A stretch of DNA of 64,000 nt from assembly GCF_015160855.1 (NCBI RefSeq), contig NZ_CP063373.1, positions 7,254,001 to 7,318,000 of the forward strand, in the 5' to 3' direction. This DNA comes from Streptomyces ferrugineus. Lineage in GTDB: Bacteria > Actinomycetota > Actinomycetes > Streptomycetales > Streptomycetaceae. A program made the position numbers and the translations under genes. Below, piece after piece: positions 56,684 to 64,000 of this stretch. Every line of letters starts with the position of its first letter. The first letter of the stretch is position 1. The notes under the pieces were generated by a model that saw only the letters and a program-made list of their open reading frames with translations, did no database searches and was not told the origin of the DNA.

Positions 56684-59062
56684 ATGTCTCCACGGACAGG
56701 TCCCCGGCGCCGCCTCGGCTCCATCCGTCTCTCCCTGATCCTGCTGGCGCTGGTGCCCAGCGTCACGCTCGCCGCCGTCTGGAGCGTGACGACGATCCAG
56801 ATGTTCTCGGAGGGTCTGGGGCTGCGCTCGCAGACCGGGCTGAGCAAGTCGACCGGCGCCATGGGCACCGAGGCCACGCTCGCCCTCCAGCGGGAGCGCA
56901 GCTTCTCGGCCGTATGGCTCGCCACCCGCCAGGAACCGGCCCGCACCGCGCTGGACGCACAGCGCGCCCAGACCGACAGGGCGGTCGCCAAGCTGCTCTC
57001 GCAGTCGGACGAGATCCAGCGGGCCCCCGCCCGGGTCAGGGACCGGATGTACTCGGTCGTCGCGTCGGTGAGCAGCCTGGAGTACTACCGGGCCCAGGTG
57101 GACAACCCCACCGACATCCCCGCCGCACAGGCACTGGAGCAGTACACGTCGATCATCGACGACCAGATCCACGCCTTCCAGGAGCTCTCCCAGGTCGACG
57201 ACGGCGATCTCACCTCGCAGGCCGGTCCGCTGGTCTCCCTGGAGCACGCGGCGGAGCTGATGTCCCAGGAGGACGCGCTGCTGACGCTGGCCTCGCCGGA
57301 GCGGAAGATGGACGAGAAGGCGTGGACCGACTTCGCGGAGCTGGTGAACACCCGGCGCTGGCTCGTCGAGGACCAGATCCTCCCCTCGCTTTCCGGGAAG
57401 GCGAAGACGGAGACCGAGAAGATCCTGCGCAGCCCCGAGTGGCGGACGCTGGAGCGCGTCGAGGACCGGGTGCTCGCGGCGCGGGCGTCGGCGGGTGCCG
57501 GCGGCGACATCGCCGTACCGGACGCGCAGCGGGAGTGGCGGAAGGCGCTGGTCCAGGTCTCGGACGAGTACGGGGTGCTGATCCGGCAGCAGACGGCCGC
57601 GCTGCTGCAGCGCAGCGGTGACGAGGCGCGCGCCCTGCTGATCAAGGCCGCGTCGCTGAGCGCGGGCGGTCTGCTCGCGCTGCTGCTGTGCGTCGGGATG
57701 TCCTGGCGGATCACCCGCTCGCTGTCCCGGCGGCTGCGCGGACTGCGGGAGGCCACGCTGGGTCTCGCCCAGGAGCGGCTGCCCGACGTGGTGGCCCGGC
57801 TGGACCGGGGCGAGACGGTCGACGTGGAGCTGGCCACCCCGCCGCTGGACTACGGGCACGACGAACTCGGTCAGGTGGCCAAGGCGTTCAACACCGCGCA
57901 GCGCACCGCCGTGCACACCGCCGTCGAACTCGCCGACACCCGGCGCGGCTTCCAGAAGGTCATCCTGGGCATCGCCCGGCAGAGCCAGAACCTGGTCAAC
58001 CTCCAGCTCACCAAGCTGGACGCGCTGGAACGCGCACACCAGGACCCCGAGGTGCTCAAGGGCCTGTACGAACTGGACTCCACCGCCAGCCAGCTGCGCC
58101 GCTACGAGGAGAACCTCGTCATCATCAGCGGTGAGCGCCCCGGCCGCAGTTGGAGCGAGCCGGTCGCGCTGATCGACATCCTGCGCAGTGCCGTGGGCGA
58201 GGTCGCCGAGTACCAGCGGGTGGAGGTGCACACCGAGGAGGAGGTGCACCTGGCGCCGCCCGCGGTGGCCGACGTCATCCATCTGCTGGCCGAGCTCATC
58301 GAGAACGCCACGCTGTACTCGCCCGCTCCGGCGCCGGTCGGGGTGCGGGCCGCGATGGTGGCCAAGGGGCTGGCCGTGGAGGTCGAGGACCGCGGTCTCG
58401 GCATGTCGGAGGAGGACTACGCCTCGTTCAACGCCCAGTTGTCCGAGCCCCCGCAGTTCGACGTGGTGGCGCTCGCCGACGACCTCAGGCTCGGCATGTT
58501 CGTGATCGCCCAGCTCGCCAGGCGGCACGGCATCGCGGTCACGCTGCGCTCCTCGCCGTACGGCGGCACGACGGCGATCGTGCTGATCCCGCACGACGTC
58601 GTGGTGCGGGACGTGCCGGCGCCGGAGCGCGACGACGTGGAGCACGCCGGGGCGCCCGAACCGGAGGAGCCGGTACGGGAGTCCCGCCCGGTCGCCCCGG
58701 CCCGCAGCGCGCCCGCCACCGAACCGCGCCTGGACGGCCTGTCCCCGCTCCCCCGGCGGGTGCCGCAGACCAGCCTGGCCGCCGAGCTGCGCGAGGAGGC
58801 CCAGCCCGCCGAAGAGGACGGCGACACCGACGACTTCACCGCGGAGCGCGCCGCCTCCTCCCTCGCCTGCTTCCAGCGGGGGACGCTCCAGGCCCGCGAC
58901 GCCGACGACGAGGACCCCGACGCGCCCGAGGCCCCGGACCTGAGGGTCCCGGCCGGTCGGCGGGCGCATGACGACGCCGTCCACGAGGAGCCGCCCACGG
59001 CCGCCCCCGCCCCGTCCGCCGCCTCTCCCACGTCCTCCACTCCGCCCGCCGACCGCTCATGA
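56684..59062 (+). CDS. cvnA: Conservon sensor histidine kinase-like protein (CvnA), nitrate-sensor domain
   Basis: 792 residues from ATG 56684 (AGGA 7 bases upstream). Layout: TM1 (LSLILLALVPSVTLAAVWSV), extracellular NIT-type helical domain (GTEATLALQRERSFSAVWLA is its signature), TM2 near 325-345 (SLSAGGLLALLLCVGMSW), HAMP-like linker (DYGHDELGQVAKAFNTAQ), then an atypical dimerisation region (SQNLVNLQLTKLDALE) and HATPase domain (LAELIENATLYSP, DRGLGMSEED, LGMFVIAQLARRHGI). No classical H-box His in the usual HExR context, as in other CvnA proteins. A long acidic/Pro-rich tail of about 150 residues follows. First gene of cvnABCD; stop overlaps the next frame. Confidence 0.93.
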   Translation: MSPRTGPRRRLGSIRLSLILLALVPSVTLAAVWSVTTIQMFSEGLGLRSQTGLSKSTGAMGTEATLALQRERSFSAVWLATRQEPARTALDAQRAQTDRAVAKLLSQSDEIQRAPARVRDRMYSVVASVSSLEYYRAQVDNPTDIPAAQALEQYTSIIDDQIHAFQELSQVDDGDLTSQAGPLVSLEHAAELMSQEDALLTLASPERKMDEKAWTDFAELVNTRRWLVEDQILPSLSGKAKTETEKILRSPEWRTLERVEDRVLAARASAGAGGDIAVPDAQREWRKALVQVSDEYGVLIRQQTAALLQRSGDEARALLIKAASLSAGGLLALLLCVGMSWRITRSLSRRLRGLREATLGLAQERLPDVVARLDRGETVDVELATPPLDYGHDELGQVAKAFNTAQRTAVHTAVELADTRRGFQKVILGIARQSQNLVNLQLTKLDALERAHQDPEVLKGLYELDSTASQLRRYEENLVIISGERPGRSWSEPVALIDILRSAVGEVAEYQRVEVHTEEEVHLAPPAVADVIHLLAELIENATLYSPAPAPVGVRAAMVAKGLAVEVEDRGLGMSEEDYASFNAQLSEPPQFDVVALADDLRLGMFVIAQLARRHGIAVTLRSSPYGGTTAIVLIPHDVVVRDVPAPERDDVEHAGAPEPEEPVRESRPVAPARSAPATEPRLDGLSPLPRRVPQTSLAAELREEAQPAEEDGDTDDFTAERAASSLACFQRGTLQARDADDEDPDAPEAPDLRVPAGRRAHDDAVHEEPPTAAPAPSAASPTSSTPPADRS

Positions 59063-59073
59063 AGGACATCGCC

Positions 59074-59493
59074 ATGACACGCCCCACCCCCGCCACGGAC
59101 ACCCAGCTCGACCAGTTGCTCACCGGACTCGTGGAGCGGGTCGCCGACGTCAACCACGCCGTGGTGCTCTCCGAGGACGGCCTGGTGGTGAGCAAGTCCA
59201 CCGGGTTCCTGCGCGACGACGCCGAGCGGTTGGCGGCGACCGCGTCCGGACTGATGAGCCTCAGCAAGGGCGTCAGCATGGACTTCCGGGGCGGACCGGT
59301 GCGCCAGGCGCTGATCGAGATGGCCAACAGCTATCTGATCCTCACCTCCGCCGGACCCGGCGCCCACCTCGTCGTCCTCACCAATCAGGGCGCGGACGTC
59401 GGCGTGGTGGCGTACCAGATGAACATGCTGGTGAAGAAGATCGGCGAGCACCTGTCGGCGGCACCGCGGGCGCATGTCGGCCCTGGCGCGTGA
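59074..59493 (+). CDS. cvnB: Roadblock/LC7 protein (CvnB)
   Basis: 139 residues from ATG 59074, with GAAGGA 7 bases upstream; ATG 59059 overlaps the cvnA stop and is an alternative. Roadblock/LC7 fold: LDQLLTGLVERVADVNHAVVLSEDG, RLAATASGLMSLSKG, and QALIEMANSYLILTSAG. In conservons this protein partners the Ras-like GTPase CvnD, like MglB with MglA. Overlaps cvnC by 20 bases. Confidence 0.93.
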   Translation: MTRPTPATDTQLDQLLTGLVERVADVNHAVVLSEDGLVVSKSTGFLRDDAERLAATASGLMSLSKGVSMDFRGGPVRQALIEMANSYLILTSAGPGAHLVVLTNQGADVGVVAYQMNMLVKKIGEHLSAAPRAHVGPGA

Positions 59494-59854
59494 GGTGGGC
59501 GGAGACGATTCGGCGGGCCGGCTGGTCCGTCCCTTCACGCTGACCGGGGGACGGACCCGGCCGAGCCGCAGCGACTTCACCCTGATCACCACCGTGACGG
59601 CGGTGGACCCGCCGCCGGAGCGGGCACCGCGGCCGCAGCCCGAGCAGCTGCGGATCCTGCGGCGCTGTGCCCGGCCGATCGCCGTGGCGGAGCTCGCGGC
59701 CCATCTCGACCTGCCGGTGAGCGTGGTCGCCATCATGCTCTGCGATCTGCTGGAGGCGGGCCTGATCACCGTCCACCCGCCGCACCCCGTCACCCCCCGC
59801 ACCCCGGACCTGGACCTGTTGCAGAAAGTGAGGGACGGCCTTGGCCGGCTCTGA
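59474..59854 (+). CDS. cvnC: DUF742 winged-helix protein (CvnC)
   Basis: 126 residues. RLVRPFTLTGGRTRPSRSDF is the DUF742 signature, followed by LITTVTAVDP and a winged-helix portion QLRILRRCARPIAVAELAAHLDLPVSVVAIMLCDLLEAGL. Adaptor of unknown biochemical role in the conservon complex. Overlaps cvnB (20 bases) and cvnD (14 bases), so all are translationally coupled. Confidence 0.93.
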   Translation: MSALAREVGGDDSAGRLVRPFTLTGGRTRPSRSDFTLITTVTAVDPPPERAPRPQPEQLRILRRCARPIAVAELAAHLDLPVSVVAIMLCDLLEAGLITVHPPHPVTPRTPDLDLLQKVRDGLGRL

Positions 59855-60428
59855 CACCACCGTGGCCGCGGCAGCGCCGCCCGACACGGTCAAGATCCTG
59901 ATAGCCGGCGGCTTCGGTGTCGGCAAGACCACCATGGTCGGGTCGGTCAGCGAGATCGCCCCGCTGCGCACCGAGGAACCCCTGACCGCCGCGGGCCTCG
60001 GCGTCGACGACCTCGACGGCATCGAGCACAAGCGCGCCACGACCGTGGCGTTGGACTTCGGCCGGATCACCATCAGCCGGGAGCTGGTGCTGTACCTGTT
60101 CGGTACGCCCGGACAGCAGCGGTTCTGGTTCATGTGGAACGACCTCGCGATCGGCGCGCTCGGCGCCGTCGTCCTGGTCGACGTGCGCCGGCCGGAGTCC
60201 AGCTTCGCGGCCATCGACTTCTTCGAGCGCCGGGAGATTCCCTTCGTCGTCGGCGTCAACGGCTTCTACGGCGAACACCCCTACCCGGCCGAGGACATCA
60301 GGGACGCCCTCGCGCTGCCGGAGCATGTGCGGGTGCTGCTGTGCGACGCGCGGGAGCGCGAGTCGTGCCGGGATGTGCTGATCGCCCTGATCGACCAGCT
60401 CATCGCGGACGCCCGCAAGGCGGGTTGA
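59841..60428 (+). CDS. cvnD: Conservon Ras-like GTPase (CvnD)
   Basis: 195 residues from TTG 59841 with AGGGA upstream. G1/P-loop GGFGVGKTTMVG, switch region EHKRATTVALDFGRITI, G3 LYLFGTPGQQRFWFMW (DxPG-like), and G4 position VVGVNGFYGE where the usual NKxD is altered, as in other CvnD/MglA-type proteins. It is the output GTPase of the CvnABCD membrane complex in S. coelicolor models. No P450 gene follows, unlike some conservons. A weak hairpin (TGGCGG-GAAT-CCGCCA, 60447-60462) lies after the stop. Confidence 0.93.
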   Translation: MAGSDTTVAAAAPPDTVKILIAGGFGVGKTTMVGSVSEIAPLRTEEPLTAAGLGVDDLDGIEHKRATTVALDFGRITISRELVLYLFGTPGQQRFWFMWNDLAIGALGAVVLVDVRRPESSFAAIDFFERREIPFVVGVNGFYGEHPYPAEDIRDALALPEHVRVLLCDARERESCRDVLIALIDQLIADARKAG

Positions 60429-60576
60429 GGCGGAGCCCGCGCCGGATGGCGGGAATCCGCCAAGGACGGCCATGTGATTGACGCGCCACCCGCGCTCTCC
60501 TACTTTCTGGTCGATTCACCGAACTACGTTCGAGATATCGACCCACCATCTCCGCCCCCACCCCCTGGAGAGCCGC

Positions 60577-61956
60577 ATGTCGAACCCCTCGCGCAGACAC
60601 TTCCTCGGCATGGCCGCGACCGTCCCGCTCGCCGCGACCGGTGCCCTCACCCTCGGCACGGGAACCGCCCACGCCGCCGACTCGGCGTACGCGATGGTCT
60701 ACTTCACCGAGTCCACCACCATGCTGGAGGCCGACTACAACCTCCATCTGGCCGTCAGCACCGACGGCCTGCGCTGGACGCCGCTCAACCAGAACAACCC
60801 CGTCGCCACCCCCACCCTCGGCGCCAAGGGCCTGCGCGACCCGTTCCTGCTGCGCAAGCAGGACGGCACGTTCGTCGTCATCGCGACCGACCTGAGCGGC
60901 ACCGACTGGACCCGCACCAGCGTCCACATCCACGTCTGGGACTCCGCCGACCTGCGCACCTTCACCGGCTACCGGCTGCTGAAGCTGCACGACATGACCA
61001 CCACGCACAGCTGGGCGCCGGAGGCCTTCTGGGACGCCTCACGCGGCCAGTACGGCATCCTCTACTCGTCGGTGAACAGCAGCGGCCACAACGTCATCAT
61101 GGTCAGCTACACGACCGACTTCCGTACGACGACCAGCCCCCAGGTCTTCTTCGACCCCGGCTACGACGTCATCGACGGCAACCTCACCGTCGGCGTGAAC
61201 GGCGTCAACTACCTGTACTTCAAGCGGAACGGCACCCTGGTCGGCGCCCGCTCGACGAGCCTGGCCCCCGGCAGCTTCACCCCGTTCAGCACGGCGGTGA
61301 ACCACGGCGGCACCGAGGCGCCCACCGTGGTCAAGTCACTGACCGGCAACACCTGGTACCTCTGGGGAGACACCTACACGCCGAACGGTGTGTTCTACGT
61401 CTGGCAGACGAGCAACCTGGCCGCCGGCACCTGGACGGCCCTGGACCAGAGGCTCTACACCCAGCCGCTCAACTCCAAGCACTGCGGCATCCACCCGATC
61501 ACGTCGACCGAGTACGACAACCTCGTCGCCAGGTGGGGCGCCCCGGCCTGGAACCGGCTCAAGTCCTACAACTACCCGGCGCGCTACGTCCGGCACAGCG
61601 GCTTCGCCGGCCGGATCGACGCGTACCCCTTCGACCCGTTCCCCGACTCGCAGTGGAAGCTGGTGCCGGGGCTCGCCGACTCCTCCGGCGTCTCGTTCCA
61701 GTCGGTCAACTACCCGGCCCGGTACCTGCGGCACTACAGCTACGCCCTGCGCCTCGACGAGAACGACGGCACGTCGACGTTCGCCGGGGACGCCACCTTC
61801 TACCGCACGGCCGGGCTCGCGGACGCCTCCTGGGCCTCGTTCCGCTCGTACAACAACCCGACGCGCTACATCAGGCACTACGACTACGCCCTGCGCATCG
61901 ATCCGGTCTCCACGACCACCGAGCGCCAGGACGCCACCTTCCAGGTCGGCTACTGA
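60577..61956 (+). CDS. Secreted GH43-like glycosidase with AbfB (CBM42) domain
   Basis: 459 residues from ATG 60577. Tat signal SRRHFLGMAATVPLAATGAL. Five-bladed GH43-type catalytic domain: GLRDPFLLRKQDGTFVVIATD (catalytic Asp region), TTHSWAPEAFWDASRGQYG (pKa-modulating/acid region) and YDVIDGNLTV. The C-terminal AbfB trefoil has three repeats: SYNYPARYVRHSGFAGRID, SVNYPARYLRHYSYALRLD and SYNNPTRYIRHYDYALRID, typical of arabinofuranose binding. Likely an arabinan or arabinoxylan side-chain hydrolase acting outside the cell. GGAG precedes the ATG. Convergent with the next gene (8 bases apart). Confidence 0.9.
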   Translation: MSNPSRRHFLGMAATVPLAATGALTLGTGTAHAADSAYAMVYFTESTTMLEADYNLHLAVSTDGLRWTPLNQNNPVATPTLGAKGLRDPFLLRKQDGTFVVIATDLSGTDWTRTSVHIHVWDSADLRTFTGYRLLKLHDMTTTHSWAPEAFWDASRGQYGILYSSVNSSGHNVIMVSYTTDFRTTTSPQVFFDPGYDVIDGNLTVGVNGVNYLYFKRNGTLVGARSTSLAPGSFTPFSTAVNHGGTEAPTVVKSLTGNTWYLWGDTYTPNGVFYVWQTSNLAAGTWTALDQRLYTQPLNSKHCGIHPITSTEYDNLVARWGAPAWNRLKSYNYPARYVRHSGFAGRIDAYPFDPFPDSQWKLVPGLADSSGVSFQSVNYPARYLRHYSYALRLDENDGTSTFAGDATFYRTAGLADASWASFRSYNNPTRYIRHYDYALRIDPVSTTTERQDATFQVGY

Positions 61957-61964
61957 GCGGCAGG

Positions 61965-62921
61965 TCAGCCCAGACCGGCCGACTTCAGCCAGGCCTTGGC
62001 CACGTCGAGCGGGTCCTTGTTCTCCAGCTGGACCTGGGAGTCCAGGTCGAGGAGCGTCTTGGTGTCCAGCTTGGCCGAGACCGCGTTGAGCGCGTCGACG
62101 CCCTCCTCGTCGAGGCCGCTCTTGTAGACCAGCGGGGTCACGTTGGCGAAGCCGAACAGGTTCTTCGGGTCCTTCAGGACGACGAAGCCCTCCTTGGCGA
62201 TGGTCGGGTCGGTGGTGAAGATGTCCGCCGCCTGCACGGTGTTCTTCGTCAGCGCCGCCTGGGTCAGCGGGCCGCCCGCGTCCAGCGCCTTGAACGACTT
62301 GAACTTCAGGCCGTACTCGGACTCCAGGCCCTTCAGGCCCTGGTGCCGGGTCTGGAACTCGGGTGAGCCGCCGAGCACCAGGTCCGGGGCGATGTCCTTG
62401 AGGTCCTCGAGGCCGGAGTCGGCGGTCAGGCCGTGCTCCTTCGCCGTCTCGGCGTTGATGCTGACGGAGTCCTTGTTCTCGGCCGGCGAGGACTCCAGCA
62501 GCGTCAGCTTCGAGTCCAGCTTGCCCTTGACCGCCTCGTTCACGGCGTCGGCCGACTCCTGCCGCGCCTTGGGGTCGAGGTAGGCGAGCAGCGAGCCGTT
62601 GTACTCCGGCAGGACGGTGATGGAGCCGTTCCTGAGCAGGCCGTACGTCGTCTCACGGCTGCCGATGTTGGGCTTGTAGGTGACCTTGATGCCCTTGGCC
62701 TTGAGGGCCTCGCCGTAGATGTCGGCGAGCAGGATGGACTCGGCGAAGTTGTTCGAGCCGACGACGACGGTGTCGCCGCTCGCCCCGTCCCCGGCGAGCG
62801 GGTCGGACTTGTCGTCGGAGGAGGAACATCCCGCCAGCAGCGCCGCCGTGGCGGCGAGCGCGACGGCGGCCGCGCCGGGATGGTTCCTGAGGGACCTGCT
62901 GCGTGAAGCGGTGGAAGTCAC
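61965..62921 (-). CDS. Osmoprotectant (glycine betaine/choline-type) binding lipoprotein
   Basis: 318 residues from GTG 62921; a longer frame to 62963 exists. Lipobox ALLAGCSSSDD. OpuAC/ProX-like fold: VVVGSNNFAESILLADIYGEALKAKG is the family start, NIGSRETTYGLLRNGSI and LPEYNGSLLAYL follow, with ALTKNTVQAADIFTTDP and VTPLVYKSGLD in lobe 2. It binds quaternary ammonium compounds in known relatives. Permease and ATPase genes are not in the window on this side, so it is an orphan or the last-transcribed member here. Divergent from the sensor kinase at 63207. Confidence 0.9.
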   Translation of the reverse strand: MTSTASRSRSLRNHPGAAAVALAATAALLAGCSSSDDKSDPLAGDGASGDTVVVGSNNFAESILLADIYGEALKAKGIKVTYKPNIGSRETTYGLLRNGSITVLPEYNGSLLAYLDPKARQESADAVNEAVKGKLDSKLTLLESSPAENKDSVSINAETAKEHGLTADSGLEDLKDIAPDLVLGGSPEFQTRHQGLKGLESEYGLKFKSFKALDAGGPLTQAALTKNTVQAADIFTTDPTIAKEGFVVLKDPKNLFGFANVTPLVYKSGLDEEGVDALNAVSAKLDTKTLLDLDSQVQLENKDPLDVAKAWLKSAGLG

Positions 62922-63098
62922 GGTTCCCGTTCCGGATTCAGGGGGTTGGGAGAACTCTTCCACTGATCCAATCCAGCCGGTTCTCGGTCAGTCAAGAGTG
63001 GTCAGGTCACGATTGACTTCAAAAATCGGAAGGTAATGGGCAGTTGTGCCGCGATGTGCAGGCGGGACGGTTGGGGTGCAGGCGGCCGTAACGGATTC

Positions 63099-63145
63099 TT
63101 GACGTACAGTTCCGGTCACGGCGATCGAAGGGCAGTACTGTCCTT
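63099..63145 (+). promoter_or_regulatory. Promoter and dyad before the second sensor kinase
   Basis: TTGACG (63099-63104) with weak GATCGA about 18 bases on, followed by the near-perfect palindrome AAGGGCAGTACTGTCCTT (63128-63145; one symmetric mismatch) 62 bases before the kinase GTG. Confidence 0.4.
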
Positions 63146-63206
63146 GAGCACAGCCGATCTCTATTCAGACAGCATCGGACAACAGCGGTCACGCGGAGGC
63201 GACTCG

Positions 63207-64000
63207 GTGTCCACGAACGAGGAGGGCGCACCTCGCCCCCGTCGGATACGCGGCTTCGCCGAACGCTGGCCCTTCCGGCGCAAGCTCAACCTCCTCGTCG
63301 GGGTGCCGCTCGCCCTGGTCGCCGTCCTGCTCGCCTACCTCATCGCCGACCAGACCGCGCAGTCGCGCGACGCGGCCGACGCCGCGCGACTGGTCCGGGA
63401 GAGCGCCGAGGTCGCCACGCTCGTCGACCGGCTGGCCGCCGAACACCAGCAGGCCGTCCTGCTCTCCGTACGGCACGAGGCCGCCGACGGCGACGAGCCC
63501 CCGACCGCCGCCTACCGCACCGCCCAGTCCAGGGTGGACTCCCAGGTCGACCGGGTGCGCGACGCCTTCGGGGACCGGCTGCCCGAGACCGAGGCGCAGG
63601 CGCTCAAGGGCGTCGAGGGCCTGAGCAGCCTGCGTGACACCGTCGAGCAGGGCTATCTGCCCGCCAGCAACATCGACCCGGCCTACACCCACGCCGCCCA
63701 GGGTCTGATCGACGGCCTGGGCCTGGACCGCAACCCCGATCTCGCGACCACCTTCACCGGCAACCTGCTCGACTCGCTGCTGCGCGCCGGCGCCGCGCAC
63801 AGCGCCTTCGAGACCGGTGTGTTCTCCGCCTCGACCGGTGACTCCAACGCGCTCATCGAGTTCATCGGCGCGATCGGCTCCTACGACGAGTACACCCACC
63901 AGGCCGAACGCTTCTCCCGGTTCGCCACCGAGGCACAGTCCGCGCAGCTCGACGGGATCAAGTACACCGCCGCACAGGCCGTCATCAGCCGGCAGTACGC
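63207..64000 (+). CDS. Nitrate/nitrite-sensor-domain histidine kinase (3' partial)
   Basis: The frame opens at GTG 63207 with GGAGG 8 bases upstream and stays open to the window edge (264 residues visible). N-terminus VSTNEEGAPRPRRIRGFAERWP is cytoplasmic; TM1 is KLNLLVGVPLALVAVLLAYL. The extracellular NIT-like helical domain follows: RLAAEHQQAVLLSVRHEAAD, RTAQSRVDSQVDRVRDAF, and AAQGLIDGLGLDRNPDLATT. It resembles the CvnA at 56684 in design but not in sequence detail. Probably another conservon or signalling operon starts here. Confidence 0.85.
   Translation, partial: MSTNEEGAPRPRRIRGFAERWPFRRKLNLLVGVPLALVAVLLAYLIADQTAQSRDAADAARLVRESAEVATLVDRLAAEHQQAVLLSVRHEAADGDEPPTAAYRTAQSRVDSQVDRVRDAFGDRLPETEAQALKGVEGLSSLRDTVEQGYLPASNIDPAYTHAAQGLIDGLGLDRNPDLATTFTGNLLDSLLRAGAAHSAFETGVFSASTGDSNALIEFIGAIGSYDEYTHQAERFSRFATEAQSAQLDGIKYTAAQAVISRQY

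Noticed and set aside
56549..58984. 811-codon open frame antisense to cvnA
   Set aside because: Composition typical of antisense GC-rich shadow; cvnA is part of an intact four-gene operon.

Overview
The window is chromosomal DNA from a Streptomyces-like actinomycete. The evidence is very high GC with strong third-position GC bias (long antisense shadow ORFs), many GTG and a few TTG starts, and lineage-typical genes: geosmin synthase, an A-factor type butyrolactone cassette, a cvn conservon, a subtilisin inhibitor, DUF6230/DUF6114 proteins and a SAV2148-type HEPN protein. From memory the gene order partly recalls the S. coelicolor chromosome around geosmin synthase and cprB. That comparison was not run. 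No tRNA, rRNA, CRISPR array, integrase or transposase was seen.

Layout. 1-3.8 kb: end of a sulfonate/nitrate-type ABC operon with a sirohydrochlorin chelatase, then leftward panE-DUF4440-DUF1697. 4.1-6.4 kb: MMPL exporter. 6.5-8.8 kb: a macrolide-lincosamide resistance pair (glycosyltransferase mgt and 23S rRNA methyltransferase lrm) with a probable leader peptide, attenuator and operator. 8.8-11.8 kb: sugar ABC operon. 12-17.7 kb: APH-family kinase, LysR/EamA divergon, YbaK, DEDDh exonuclease and HEPN protein. 17.8-20 kb: a copper amine oxidase apparently split over two genes. 20.2-31.7 kb: glycogen/trehalose genes treX, treY and treZ, interrupted by a decayed MFS gene, two inverted M14 carboxypeptidase paralogues flanking a subtilisin inhibitor, and an FHA protein. 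31.8-37 kb: a probable APH-fold pseudokinase, M24 peptidase, LysE exporter, PDZ protein and an unknown protein.

37-39.1 kb: geosmin synthase. 39.3-44.4 kb: secreted endonuclease/exonuclease/phosphatase-fold protein, an intergenic repeat block, and a complete taurine/sulfonate/nitrate-type ABC operon. 44.5-47 kb: P450 and DUF89/ARMT1-like protein. 47-49.6 kb: butyrolactone island (CprB-like receptor, AfsA synthase, second receptor) with operator-like dyads. 49.7-55.2 kb: secreted subtilase, surface-anchored LPMO-like protein, secreted/membrane proteins including DUF6230-DUF6114. 55.5-60.4 kb: orphan sugar-binding lipoprotein followed by a cvnABCD conservon. 60.6-64 kb: GH43-AbfB arabinan-active enzyme, osmoprotectant-binding lipoprotein, and the start of a second nitrate-sensor-type kinase that runs off the window.

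The most notable points are the lrm leader/attenuator with a neighbouring operator inside the mgt promoter, the butyrolactone island whose CprB-like receptor has Leu at the position of the ligand-pocket Trp, the split amine oxidase, the M14/inhibitor arrangement with matching promoter dyads, the APH pseudokinase, and a 41-bp fragment of an FHA gene repeated 6 kb away.
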